A DNA stretch of 54,907 nt. Origin: Planctomycetota bacterium (lineage in GTDB: Bacteria > Planctomycetota > Phycisphaerae > Sedimentisphaerales > Anaerobacaceae). A program made the position numbers and the translations under genes. Positions 16,220 to 23,020 of the stretch are shown here, in pieces; within the stretch, counting starts at the first letter, position 1; every line of letters begins with the position of its first letter. Location of the stretch: positions 1-54,907 of the forward strand of contig VRUK01000029.1 in assembly GCA_019456195.1 (NCBI GenBank). The letters are read 5' to 3'. A model generated the notes under the pieces. It made no database searches and was not told the origin of the DNA. It saw nothing but the letters and a program-made list of their open reading frames with translations.

Positions 16220-16378
16220 TTTAAAAACGCCCTCAAACACTGTACCCTGGGGGGTATACCAGCATTAGTACTAATATTAGTAATATTATGTATAAATATA
16301 TATAGGTATATAACAATGTATAAATATGTAAAATTGGTGAAGACCCCCCAGGGTACAGTGTTTGAGGGCGTTTTTAAA
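16220..16378 (+). repeat. Perfect 36-bp inverted repeat with AT-rich 87-nt centre
   Basis: Left arm 16220-16255 and right arm 16343-16378 are exact reverse complements over 36 bp. Both outer ends are TTTAAA, followed inward by AACGCCCTCAAAC. The 87-nt centre is very AT-rich and has near-repeats of GTATAAATAT. The arms could form a cruciform or, as RNA, a long hairpin whose 3' arm ends in TTTTTAAA. An 18-nt core of the right arm recurs at 51852-51869. It could be a miniature inverted-repeat element (TTTAAA as target duplication), an origin, or a bidirectional terminator. Confidence 0.85.
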
Positions 16379-16398
16379 TCCAATACTGGAGGTTCGTT

Positions 16399-16809
16399 AT
16401 GGTTATGGAATACATGTTATCGAAGTTGAAAAGACGTGAGTCAATAATAAAAGTTGAAATAAATGGTAGTGCTAGATCTTTGGTGGAGTGGGCTAGTTTG
16501 AAAGGAATAAGCTACGAACTGATTTACTCTCGTTATAAAAGAGGAGTTATTGGAGAGGAACTCCTGGCTCCGATAAAAATTTTGAACAGGAAAGGAAAAA
16601 CCTTAGGTTTAAAATTATCTACAATAAAATTTAAGGCAAGTGAATATCCGCAAACAAGTGTAATTGGGTTGAGATGTAGTACATGCCTGAGAGGGATTAT
16701 AAGTAATTATAAAACGAGGATGACACACTTTTGGGTTGAGAGTGAGAAAGCGTATAGAGTTAAATACACTTGTAGTTATTGTGTGAAAGGTGTTATCGAT
16801 GCGAGCTAA
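16399..16809 (+). CDS. Hypothetical protein with C-terminal zinc ribbon (136 aa)
   Basis: GGAGG at 16387-16391 sits 7 nt before the ATG. The first about 80 residues are basic and include VEWASLKGISYELIYSRYKRG, which resembles a small helix-turn-helix. The C-terminus carries CSTC and CSYC about 35 residues apart, a probable zinc ribbon. A DNA-binding or regulatory role is possible. It is the first gene of a run of tiny overlapping genes and overlaps the next by 11 nt. Confidence 0.6.
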   Translation: MVMEYMLSKLKRRESIIKVEINGSARSLVEWASLKGISYELIYSRYKRGVIGEELLAPIKILNRKGKTLGLKLSTIKFKASEYPQTSVIGLRCSTCLRGIISNYKTRMTHFWVESEKAYRVKYTCSYCVKGVIDAS

Positions 16810-17107
16810 GTATTTAGTTAGTGGTCCTAACGATTTAAATGTGAAGTGGGGTTTAACGTGGGATCATAAACATTTTATAATGATAGTAAGCACTCATAAG
16901 AAATGGGCGGAGGAAGTCTTTAGTTATGTGGAATCGGTTTGGGATGTTGATGTAAGTAGTAATAAAATAATAAGCGAAACAATTACGGGCTGGAGATATA
17001 GAAAATCTTATAGTGTTGGTATAGACGGTTGGCATGATGGGTTATCCTACATGAAAAAATCATGTGGATGGGAAAGAGTTGAATCTTTTAGGAGATTTAC
17101 CAGATGA
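16799..17107 (+). CDS. Hypothetical protein (102 aa)
   Basis: ATG 16799 follows AAAGGTG by 6 nt and lies within the end of the upstream gene; an in-frame TTG at 16790 is less likely. The 102-residue protein has a central beta pattern (KHFIMIVSTHKKWAEEVFSY) and many tryptophans. It ends in an ATGA overlap. No family recognised; probably a small soluble alpha/beta protein. Confidence 0.55.
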   Translation: MRAKYLVSGPNDLNVKWGLTWDHKHFIMIVSTHKKWAEEVFSYVESVWDVDVSSNKIISETITGWRYRKSYSVGIDGWHDGLSYMKKSCGWERVESFRRFTR

Positions 17108-17271
17108 AAAAGTGCAAACCAACTAAATGCTATGAATGTCGAGAGATATTCACCGAGTGGAAATGGGGTCCGCATTGGTGTTTGAAGTGTGATAAGAAAA
17201 GAGTGGATAGGATATCCGAGAGTCTAAAGGCTATAGGCGATAATTTCTCGAGAGGGCAGAATAGTGGATGA
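17104..17271 (+). CDS. Small zinc-ribbon protein (55 aa)
   Basis: A 55-residue protein joined to its neighbours by overlaps (ATGA with the upstream stop; 8 nt into the downstream gene). Cysteines C9 and C12 (CYEC) and C26 and C29 (CLKC) form a clean four-cysteine zinc ribbon with an aromatic linker (EWKWGPHW). The basic C-terminal helix may contact nucleic acid. Function unknown. GGAG of the preceding gene's last codons serves as ribosome site. Confidence 0.55.
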   Translation: MKKCKPTKCYECREIFTEWKWGPHWCLKCDKKRVDRISESLKAIGDNFSRGQNSG

Positions 17272-17500
17272 TATAGTTGAATTAGTAGGTGGCCCTCTGG
17301 ATGGAGAAAAACATAAATTTATTGGGGGACCGGATATGTTTTTCCCTGCGGCTTTACAAAAAATATCAGACAGGGAAGAGCCGGGAGGAGCAGTTATGCC
17401 TGGTGCGGGTCTGCACGATTATTGTAGTGCGATGTGGACTCGCTGTATAGATATTGCAGAAGCTGATATTGATGCGGAGAATGAGAGGGAAGATGGATGA
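17264..17500 (+). CDS. Hypothetical protein, GGPLDGE type (78 aa)
   Basis: Starts at GTG 17264 inside the preceding gene, with AGAGGG upstream. The opening VELVGGPLDGEKHKF matches a recurrent class of small phage proteins that begin with a GGPLDG turn and a short beta hairpin; their role is unknown. The C-terminus is acidic (EADIDAENERED). Overlaps the next gene by 8 nt. Confidence 0.55.
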   Translation: MDDIVELVGGPLDGEKHKFIGGPDMFFPAALQKISDREEPGGAVMPGAGLHDYCSAMWTRCIDIAEADIDAENEREDG

Positions 17501-17663
17501 ACTAATTTCAGGAATGGAAAAGTCTGAATGGGATAAAATGTGGGAGCTTGCAGACGATTGGCAACTAGTAAAACAAGGGGATATGATAGTTTGGTTTTCA
17601 CGTAAAATATACGAAAAATCTTTGCTTGGACGGGAACCCATCTCCACGAAACCTGAAGAGTAG
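17493..17663 (+). CDS. Hypothetical protein (56 aa)
   Basis: ATG 17493 follows GAGAGGGAA by a few nt and overlaps the upstream stop. An upstream in-frame codon at 17454 lies in the previous gene and is rejected. The product is a short acidic protein with tryptophans (WDKMWELADDW, then MIVWFSRKIYE), a pattern of a small alpha/beta fold. No family recognised. Confidence 0.5.
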   Translation: MDELISGMEKSEWDKMWELADDWQLVKQGDMIVWFSRKIYEKSLLGREPISTKPEE

Positions 17664-17674
17664 GAAACAGCCTC

Positions 17675-17986
17675 ATGAAAAAATTAAAGAAAACGAAAAA
17701 GTTGCTGGAATCTCCACAGGATAAAAAACTTAGTAGGATAATTAAATGTCCTGACGAAGTAGGTATGGAATGTTTAAAAGTTGAGGCATGGGTTAAGTCA
17801 ACTTATGATAAAAAGAATAAACGGGTTATCATAAGAGTGTATAGAACGGATAGGGATCATCCAGAGTCATTAATGTTTTGTGTGTGGATACCACTGAAAA
17901 ACTTGAATCAGGCTAGTATGTTTCATTACGATCCGCTGCTAGATCTGGCCATGCCGTATGTTGAAGATATGATGAAAGGAGAGTGA
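17675..17986 (+). CDS. Hypothetical protein (103 aa)
   Basis: The start follows AGGAAACAGCCTC, with a moderate ribosome site. The first 20 residues are strongly basic (MKKLKKTKKLLESPQDKK). A beta-rich middle follows (NKRVIIRVYRTD, SLMFCVWIP), then an acidic helix. The basic tail may bind nucleic acid. The stop abuts the next ATG with no spacing. No family recognised. Confidence 0.55.
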   Translation: MKKLKKTKKLLESPQDKKLSRIIKCPDEVGMECLKVEAWVKSTYDKKNKRVIIRVYRTDRDHPESLMFCVWIPLKNLNQASMFHYDPLLDLAMPYVEDMMKGE

Positions 17987-18235
17987 ATGGAATATTATTG
18001 CCCATTTTGTAAAATTAAATCAAAGATTACTAAAACAGGATATCCATTTTATGAGTGGTATGCTGTTTGTCCTAAATGTGCACTGGATTGGGTGCTCTGG
18101 AGAAAGGAGGCGAAGAGAGTAATGCATAAAAAAGATACGGATATATCTATCCGGGTGTCGGTAGAGTTGAAAGAGGCTTTGAAAAGTGCAGCGGAATGTG
18201 AAGATAGAGGGAGTTATGGGAAACTTGGAAAATAA
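17987..18235 (+). CDS. Zinc ribbon plus ribbon-helix-helix-like protein (82 aa)
   Basis: The N-terminal part has CPFC (C5, C8) and CPKC about 20 residues later, a rubredoxin-type zinc ribbon like Lar-family phage proteins. The C-terminal part, DISIRVSVELKEALKSAAE, looks like the beta-strand and first helix of a ribbon-helix-helix DNA-binding domain. AAAGGAGAG precedes the ATG. A small regulator is a reasonable guess. It overlaps the next gene by 20 nt. Confidence 0.55.
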   Translation: MEYYCPFCKIKSKITKTGYPFYEWYAVCPKCALDWVLWRKEAKRVMHKKDTDISIRVSVELKEALKSAAECEDRGSYGKLGK

Positions 18236-18428
18236 GAAAAGATACATCACCCCCTTCCAGCTTTTGCAGATTGTCGAGGAACACGATGTATCAAAGTTTC
18301 AACGTTGGGTGATGCTGCATTGTACGGAATTGCTGGATAAGAAAGCCGTTAAAGTGCCGAACGGGGAGAATCTTTATTGTGTGGCGCTAATGTTGTATGT
18401 TAAGGGAGGAATGGAACATGTTGAGTAA
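18216..18428 (+). CDS. Hypothetical protein (70 aa)
   Basis: ATG 18216 follows GAGGGAG by about 3 nt, inside the previous gene's end; an in-frame 18186 start lacks a ribosome site. The protein is helical, with a PFQLLQIVEEHD start and a conserved-looking LYCVALMLYVKGG end. No family recognised. It overlaps the next gene by 11 nt. Confidence 0.5.
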   Translation: MGNLENKKRYITPFQLLQIVEEHDVSKFQRWVMLHCTELLDKKAVKVPNGENLYCVALMLYVKGGMEHVE

Positions 18429-18645
18429 AGAAGAAATCTATGTGAAAAGTTTTGAGCTTCGAGGGGCTGCGATGTATTTAGCTATGAAGACTTTATATAG
18501 TACCCTGGATTGTATGAATTTCTTAGATGAAGTTAATTTTGTTGGATCTTATTACGAGTTGGAATGGTATAAACAATTTTTGGATTACTGTACTACATGG
18601 AATATTAGTCTTTATTCAATTATGAACACTATGCGGAGGAGTTGA
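18418..18645 (+). CDS. Hypothetical protein (75 aa)
   Basis: Starts at ATG 18418, with GGGAGG 8 nt upstream, within the last codons of the previous gene. Rich in aromatic residues (YLAMKTLYSTLDCMNF, YYELEWYKQFLDY) and probably all helical. It has no membrane-length hydrophobic segment. The next gene starts immediately after its stop. No family recognised. Confidence 0.5.
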   Translation: MLSKEEIYVKSFELRGAAMYLAMKTLYSTLDCMNFLDEVNFVGSYYELEWYKQFLDYCTTWNISLYSIMNTMRRS

Positions 18646-18646
18646 A

Positions 18647-18799
18647 ATGGAAATGGACTGGACAATCATTGCGGTGACGTGTGTGGTGTGTTTTACGGCT
18701 GCGTTTATTGCTGCTATGTGTGTTGGAGTGTATAGGTCCCAGTTGAAGATGGGGGATGAATATCTGAAAAGGAAAGATAAAGCGAGAGGGATGAACTGA
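18647..18799 (+). CDS. Small membrane protein (50 aa)
   Basis: A 50-residue frame starting right after the previous stop, with GGAGGA 6 nt upstream of the ATG. Residues 5-28 form one hydrophobic helix rich in Ala, Val and Cys, followed by a basic cytoplasmic-type tail (KRKDKARG). The function is unknown; host membrane interference is one possibility. Its stop overlaps an ATG at 18799. Confidence 0.5.
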   Translation: MEMDWTIIAVTCVVCFTAAFIAAMCVGVYRSQLKMGDEYLKRKDKARGMN

Positions 18800-18813
18800 T
18801 GAGGAGAAATAAA

Positions 18814-19185
18814 ATGGATAACTATGGAGCGGAATTAATCCTAGATTTGCATGATTGCGATCCGAGAAAGTTTACACGGGAAAATATCCAAAACTTCTTC
18901 GATACACTTTGTTGTAGAATTAAGATGGAGCAGTGTGATCTTCACTGGTGGGATGATTTGTTCACGCCAGAATCCGAAAAAGAGACTGATCCAAAATTGG
19001 TCGGCACTTCGGCTATCCAATTTATCAAAACAAGTAATATTACGATCCATACTCTGGATATTATGAAACGTGTGTATCTAAACATTTTTTCGTGTAAAGA
19101 TTTTGATCGTCATGTTGCTGAGGCAACTTGCCACGAATATTTTGATGGTACTATTATGCAATCCACACTCATAAGGAGGTATTAA
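18814..19185 (+). CDS. speD-like: S-adenosylmethionine decarboxylase (SpeD) homologue
   Basis: Pyruvoyl enzymes of this family decarboxylate S-adenosylmethionine to make the aminopropyl donor for spermidine. The family core is recognisable: a LILDLHDCD opening strand, then IHT and NIFSC. Ser74, His79 and Cys94 keep the exact spacing (5 and 15) of the Thermotoga SpeD catalytic residues Ser63, His68 and Cys83. The flanking ESH signature reads TSN here, so the Glu and first His are replaced. Length 123 aa fits the short bacterial class. ATG 18814 has AGGAG 7 nt upstream; ATG 18799 is an alternative. SpeD and related pyruvoyl decarboxylases are known from phages. Activity and substrate remain uncertain. 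Confidence 0.7.
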   Translation: MDNYGAELILDLHDCDPRKFTRENIQNFFDTLCCRIKMEQCDLHWWDDLFTPESEKETDPKLVGTSAIQFIKTSNITIHTLDIMKRVYLNIFSCKDFDRHVAEATCHEYFDGTIMQSTLIRRY

Positions 19186-19186
19186 A

Positions 19187-19357
19187 ATGCTTGGAGTATT
19201 CATCGTCCCGACAGGCATCGGCGCAGAAATTGGTGGGCATTCCGGTGACGCTACGCCTGCTGCTAAACTTATTGCTGCCGCTTGTGATAAGTTGATAGTT
19301 CATCCCAACGTAGTAAACGCTTCCGATATTAACGAAATGTCCGAGAATATGTTATAA
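19187..19357 (+). CDS. DUF3326 protein, N-terminal part (cut by in-frame TAA)
   Basis: The 56-residue product carries the DUF3326 signature IVPTGIGAEIGGHSGDATPAA followed by HPNVVNAS. The TAA at 19355-19357 sits in the same frame as the long continuation that starts at 19358. Family members read on at this point (NxLYVEG), so TAA stands where Tyr is expected, one base from TAT or TAC. AAGGAGG precedes the ATG. It follows the SpeD homologue by 1 nt, so both are translated from one message. DUF3326 function is unknown to me. Either a nonsense mutation, a sequencing error or readthrough explains the split. Confidence 0.7.
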   Translation: MLGVFIVPTGIGAEIGGHSGDATPAAKLIAAACDKLIVHPNVVNASDINEMSENML

Positions 19358-19369
19358 GTAGAGGGATCA

Positions 19370-20248
19370 ATGTTAGATAGATTCTTAGAGGGCTCTATGC
19401 GACTCAAGGAGGTGCGTTCTAATCGTATCTTGCTCGCAACAAACCCTCCTCTTAAGAATGAGATCGTAAACGCAGCCTCGGCGGCTAGGGCAACGGTCGG
19501 GGCGGATGTGAAGGTGCTTGTACTCGACAGACCATTAGTTATGGAAGCGACCGTCGGTTGTGATGGAGCTACCGGAAAGATTATAGGTTTTGAACAATTT
19601 CTCAGGCAAATTCAATCTCACTCCCGTGATTTTGATGTGTTAGTAGTTTCTTCACAAATCGAAACCGATGATGAAAAGGTGAAAACTTATCTTGAACGTG
19701 AAGGGGGTGTAAATATTTGGGGCGGGGTTGAAGCGATGTTCTCTAAAAAAGCTTCTAGTGCGTTAGGAAAACCTGTTTTTCACGCACCCGTCGAGAACAG
19801 TAAGTTCTTTAAGACGTATAATGAGATTGTTGATCCGCGTAAATCAGCGGAGATGGTTTCGCTGTGCTATGTTCATTGTTGTCTCAAGGGCGCTCATAAA
19901 GCTCCCGTTGAAGGTGCTTTGTGGGATAAAAATATTATTCCAAGACCCGATTTTTTAGTGACACCTATAAACATCTACGGTCCACCACACATATCCTGCG
20001 AGACACACAGAATTCCAATTATAGCTGTTGTTGATAATAAAACAATTCATGCCATCCGCATGGCGAGGAATACAATTACCGTCGGGACTTATCTTGAAGC
20101 TGCTGGAGTTGTGCTTGCGATAAAACAGGGAATATCACTTGAATCGATTAAACGTCCTTTGATGAAAACTAAAATATTAAATGGAACGAAAAACTGGGGG
20201 ATAAGTAATGCTCAGACCGATACCTGGATTTTGTCTTTTGTGTGGTAG
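19370..20248 (+). CDS. DUF3326 protein, C-terminal part
   Basis: 292 residues continuing the DUF3326 family in the same frame as the upstream piece (MLDRFLEGSMRLKEVRSNRILLATNPP, then AASAARATVGADVKV). An ATG at 19370 with GAGGGA 4 nt upstream could allow independent restart. The domain contains IYGPPHISCETHRIPIIAVVDN, also family-like. No catalytic residues can be assigned because the family is uncharacterised. No further stops or frameshifts occur, so decay, if any, is very recent. The end overlaps the next gene by 41 nt. Confidence 0.7.
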   Translation: MLDRFLEGSMRLKEVRSNRILLATNPPLKNEIVNAASAARATVGADVKVLVLDRPLVMEATVGCDGATGKIIGFEQFLRQIQSHSRDFDVLVVSSQIETDDEKVKTYLEREGGVNIWGGVEAMFSKKASSALGKPVFHAPVENSKFFKTYNEIVDPRKSAEMVSLCYVHCCLKGAHKAPVEGALWDKNIIPRPDFLVTPINIYGPPHISCETHRIPIIAVVDNKTIHAIRMARNTITVGTYLEAAGVVLAIKQGISLESIKRPLMKTKILNGTKNWGISNAQTDTWILSFVW

Positions 20249-20474
20249 AAAGATTTTTGAGAGAACTTTTATTGGTCCGAGGATTTCCTCGATGGTTCTC
20301 AAATGTAATCACAAGGATTGCCCACCTAAACCTAGGAGAAAAACTATGGAAAAGTACATGTACACAATCCCCCTGTCTTTGTTTATTTGTGGGACTGTTG
20401 TCGCGATTCCCCTAGGATTACTCCTCGCAGAAACGGTGAAGTTTGTTTGGAGGTGGTTGGGGATCGGGAAATAA
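20208..20474 (+). CDS. Zinc-knuckle plus transmembrane protein (88 aa)
   Basis: ATG 20208 follows GGGGGATAA. The N-terminus has FCLLC and, 27 residues on, CNHKDC, a likely zinc site; the C-terminus has a membrane helix (YTIPLSLFICGTVVAIPLGLLLAETV). An internal ATG at 20346 has its own AGGAG 6 nt upstream, so a 42-aa membrane protein may also be made, or may be the only product. The two halves read like a fusion of unrelated small proteins. No family recognised. Confidence 0.5.
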   Translation: MLRPIPGFCLLCGRKIFERTFIGPRISSMVLKCNHKDCPPKPRRKTMEKYMYTIPLSLFICGTVVAIPLGLLLAETVKFVWRWLGIGK

Positions 20475-20522
20475 AACAATCAGTATAAAACTCCATTTCG
20501 ATTGTCAGGAGGATTAAAATTA

Positions 20523-20921
20523 ATGGGACACCACAAAGGACAGGGTAAGACTAAGCGACGGTATGCGCCGAAAGAACTGCTTGAAACTTTACGATACATG
20601 ATGTGGGATCTCATAGATAATAGATTAGAGGTATGTTTAGTTGCATCAGACCGTGATCCTGATGGACAAATACGAAGAGTTTTTAATAGAAATCTTGATT
20701 GGTATAGAAATCTTTGCTCTAAATATCCGGGGAGATCAAAGTCGCATAAGTACAGGCTTAAGCACGAGAGCACACCAACAAAAATAAGAAGAATCCGCAT
20801 TCTGCAAGCATTACGGACGATCGAAACGAAAGGGTATTGTCATTCATATTATGCGGAGGACTTATTTGAAATCGCACAAGAGATTATTACCGCCTTTGAG
20901 GAACAAGGATATTCAGCTTGA
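20523..20921 (+). CDS. Hypothetical basic helical protein (132 aa)
   Basis: ATG 20523 lies 9 nt after AGGAGG (20508-20513); an in-frame TTG at 20502 would include the ribosome site and is rejected. The protein is highly basic in its first 90 residues (GHHKGQGKTKRRY, KYPGRSKSHKYRLKHES) and ends in an acidic helix. Nucleic-acid binding is plausible. No family recognised. The following nuclease-like frame overlaps its end by up to 71 nt. Confidence 0.55.
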   Translation: MGHHKGQGKTKRRYAPKELLETLRYMMWDLIDNRLEVCLVASDRDPDGQIRRVFNRNLDWYRNLCSKYPGRSKSHKYRLKHESTPTKIRRIRILQALRTIETKGYCHSYYAEDLFEIAQEIITAFEEQGYSA

Positions 20922-21531
20922 GCTATTCGACTATAAGGGCATTTGTAGCCAATTCGCTGCAACTACTCATATAGGTAATTATTTTGAGAAACTCACCGCA
21001 GAAATATTAGGGGCGCGAAGGTTTAAATGTATCGCAGGAATGCAATGCCCAGATTTATTATGGACTAATAATAGAATACTTGAATGCAAAGCTATGAATA
21101 GTAGTAGTGGCAGAGCCGTTATAGATGAAGGTGTAGCCGCCGCGTATAAAAAATTATGCGATAAGACCCGGAATACTCTTTGGTATAGTATTTGGATTTA
21201 CTATTATAATAATATCAGTAAATGTAGAACTGTAGCAGAGCTGACTTTTTGTTTGGATAGTTGCAGTAAAGAACTTTTTATAATGACGCAAAGTTTTGTT
21301 GATGAAATCGCAGTTAAAGGCAGTAGTTGGCGTTTTAAAGGGGAGAAATGGAATGCTAGGGGTAAGTGTAGAAATGGAAAATTAATTTTTGTCATAGGAG
21401 CTAAACTGAAAAAGTATTATTGGTCTAGAACTGAACACCTACAAGAAAAATCTATTAGTATTTATCAAAGGCCAGGCGACTCAAGACCGTTAATTCTATC
21501 GAACAAGGAGGTGAAAGATGACAAACGATAA
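20851..21531 (+). CDS. PD-(D/E)XK-like nuclease-fold protein
   Basis: The region GNYFEKLTAEILGARRF followed by CPDLLW and, eleven residues on, LECKAM fits the PD-(D/E)XK core: an N-terminal helix with Glu, Asp in PD, then Glu-x-Lys. It suggests an endonuclease or restriction-type fold. The rest (about 226 aa maximum) is unfamiliar. The start is unclear. ATG 20851 overlaps the upstream gene by 71 nt, and its first about 20 residues may be untranslated. GAGG at 20898 with an in-frame ATT at 20911 is an alternative rare start. Ends 14 nt into the next gene. Confidence 0.55.
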   Translation: MRRTYLKSHKRLLPPLRNKDIQLELFDYKGICSQFAATTHIGNYFEKLTAEILGARRFKCIAGMQCPDLLWTNNRILECKAMNSSSGRAVIDEGVAAAYKKLCDKTRNTLWYSIWIYYYNNISKCRTVAELTFCLDSCSKELFIMTQSFVDEIAVKGSSWRFKGEKWNARGKCRNGKLIFVIGAKLKKYYWSRTEHLQEKSISIYQRPGDSRPLILSNKEVKDDKR

Positions 21532-21748
21532 AGGCGCGGTTTTATCGATGAAGTGCACAAAATGTATCGGCACAAGAAGAATAGTCTACGCGCCTATTAT
21601 TAATAAACATACTAATGAACAAGATGCGTGGATGGTGGGGCTTGAGATTGAATGCCCGTTGGAGTTTCGACTCCATCCTGTTAAAAAAGAGCAGTATGCT
21701 GAAATTCTAACTTTCTTGGAGAAGTACAACGGCACCCTCAAAAAATAA
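21518..21748 (+). CDS. Hypothetical protein with CxxC (76 aa)
   Basis: AAGGAGGTGAAAG precedes the ATG, one of the strongest ribosome sites in the window. The protein has a CTKCIGTRR motif, a partial zinc knuckle, and a beta-rich middle (DAWMVGLEIECPLEFRL) ending in a lysine-rich helix. No family recognised. It lies directly before the clamp-like gene. Confidence 0.55.
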   Translation: MTNDKGAVLSMKCTKCIGTRRIVYAPIINKHTNEQDAWMVGLEIECPLEFRLHPVKKEQYAEILTFLEKYNGTLKK

Positions 21749-21777
21749 AGAATTTATTCAAGATTCGGAGGAAATTA

Positions 21778-22476
21778 ATGCTATTCTCAAAAAGTAATTT
21801 GATGGTGAAAAATGCGGCAAGCAAGAGTAAGAAAGATGCACAATTAAATTGTGTGCATTTTGCCCAGGATGGGACTACGGTAGCGTCTAATGGTAAAACG
21901 ATAATGGCTGTGGGACCGATTGATATGGATAGGACGGCTTTCCCAGAAAATATAAAACGAGTAGAAGCAGACGAGCTAGGAGAGAACGGCGTATCTGTTC
22001 CGGTGGATTTAGTTGAAACAGCAATAAGAAATCTACCGCGAGATAAAAGAGTTGGCATACAAAATGTTGCAATGACAGAGTGTAATGAGAGAATGGTAGA
22101 GTTTACATCTATAGACACCCGAAAACGTCAAAGAGTCGCGTCGAGGCCTGTTGTAGAAACGTTTCCGAAGTGGAAAGAGGTATTCAAGGAAGTTAAATCG
22201 AAAGCTAAGTCTGGAAAGATTTGTGTTTCGCGAAAAGATTTAATATCTTTATTGACTGCTATAGACCAATCATGCGACGATGGGAGTGATGCTGTTTTTA
22301 TAGAATTCGGTGGAATGGATGATGGAATTTTGTTGAGATGTTTAAATTCAATGAGTAATCAGCACGTTTTAGGCGTGGTTTTGCCGTACGATACCGATGG
22401 AAAATGGATAAGGGGCGATTTATGGGAAAAAGGCGCTATTTTGCCGAGCCCTAAACGTTTACACTGTAAAGGTTAG
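21778..22476 (+). CDS. Sliding clamp-like protein (DNA polymerase III beta-like)
   Basis: Probable processivity factor or clamp-fold protein. The segment LNCVHFAQDGTTVASNGKTIMAVGP matches the first repeat of bacterial beta clamps (signal strand, then ATDG-like turn). A second repeat can be seen around KICVSRKDLISLLTAIDQSC...AVFIEFGG. At 232 aa it has room for two domains rather than the three of bacterial beta, so it would have to assemble in a different oligomer or be a minimal clamp. GGAGG lies 5 nt before the ATG. It would pair with the family A polymerase. Moderately confident. Confidence 0.65.
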   Translation: MLFSKSNLMVKNAASKSKKDAQLNCVHFAQDGTTVASNGKTIMAVGPIDMDRTAFPENIKRVEADELGENGVSVPVDLVETAIRNLPRDKRVGIQNVAMTECNERMVEFTSIDTRKRQRVASRPVVETFPKWKEVFKEVKSKAKSGKICVSRKDLISLLTAIDQSCDDGSDAVFIEFGGMDDGILLRCLNSMSNQHVLGVVLPYDTDGKWIRGDLWEKGAILPSPKRLHCKG

Positions 22477-22597
22477 AAGATTTTTTTGCATATCTGAAAT
22501 TTCCCCCCTGTGTAGTTCTAAATATAGTCCTTTTCTCAAAAATCGATTTTCTCCGATTCACGGTTAGTTTATGTTTTGATCATGAAATGAAACTATT
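22477..22597 (+). promoter_or_regulatory. Intergenic gap before the packaging/late genes
   Basis: A 121-nt gap between the clamp gene and the terminase genes. It has a T7 run directly after the stop, a C6 run, the 12-nt palindrome AAAATCGATTTT, and a TTTATGTTTTGATCATGAAATG stretch near the start. The terminase genes need a start signal here, so a late promoter, possibly read with the phage sigma factor, is likely. No host-type -35/-10 pair is convincing. Confidence 0.35.
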
Positions 22598-23020
22598 GTG
22601 GAAGATAAAATAGACAGGAAAACAGACGAGTCTGCAACCGATGTTCCGAAAAAGACGAAGAAAGTTAAACAGAAGGAAATTGCAAAATCAAACAAAGTAC
22701 TGACGAGTATTCTGAGAAACCGCTTGTTATTAAAAGTCAAAGACGTGCCTTTAGTTCAAGGAATGGCGAAAGAGTTGGGAATAGGAGATAATGAGACGGT
22801 TGCGGATGTGTTGGCTTCGAACTTAATATTTCAATCATTGCTAGGAAAATCTACTCAAACAGCAGAAATTTGGAATAGGATTGAGGGTAAGACTGCGGAA
22901 TCTCAGGACGTTATCGATCCGGAAGAAAAAGCAAAAGAGATAAACGAATTTTTAAAACAGATGGACGAGTTTGGTGCGCCGCCAGCGATCGAAGGCGAAA
23001 ACGAAACCAAAAGGGAGTGA
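22598..23020 (+). CDS. Terminase small subunit-like protein
   Basis: DNA-recognition partner of the large terminase, inferred from position and from the pattern ILRNRLLLKVKD...VADVLASNLIFQSLLGKSTQTAEIWNRIEGKT, which matches the helical core of small terminases that precede TerL. Length is 140 aa. The N-terminus is lysine-rich and the C-terminus acidic. The start is a GTG without a good ribosome site, so the true start may differ. Overlaps the next gene by one base. Confidence 0.65.
   Translation: MEDKIDRKTDESATDVPKKTKKVKQKEIAKSNKVLTSILRNRLLLKVKDVPLVQGMAKELGIGDNETVADVLASNLIFQSLLGKSTQTAEIWNRIEGKTAESQDVIDPEEKAKEINEFLKQMDEFGAPPAIEGENETKRE

Larger units (their letters stand above)
15946..16398 (+). 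other. Mostly non-coding gap between operons
   Basis: About 450 nt with no convincing gene. It holds a weak possible 37-aa frame (15982-16095), an AT-rich 7-bp hairpin AAACCTA/TAGGTTT at 16106-16125 followed by two extra T, and the 36-bp inverted repeat at 16220-16378 around an AT-rich core. AGGTTCG-type translation signals reappear only at 16387. It separates the sigma-factor end of one operon from a block of tiny genes, so a promoter, replication origin or terminator is likely here, but none is certain. Confidence 0.5.

Noticed and set aside
16139..16429. 96-aa frame from a GTG spanning the 36-bp inverted repeat
   Set aside because: It runs through both repeat arms and the AT-rich centre, overlaps the better-supported gene at 16399, and its hydrophobic stretch is a by-product of the AT-rich loop. 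Not called as a gene.
18791..18814. Second hammerhead-like CTGATGA core
   Set aside because: CTGATGAG is present, but no stem II and no GAAA with flanking stem III follow. It is the translation start region of the SpeD gene.
22477..22597. Host-type promoter in the gap before the terminase genes
   Set aside because: Several TA-rich hexamers exist, but none has a -35 partner at 16-18 nt. Listed only as a regulatory gap.
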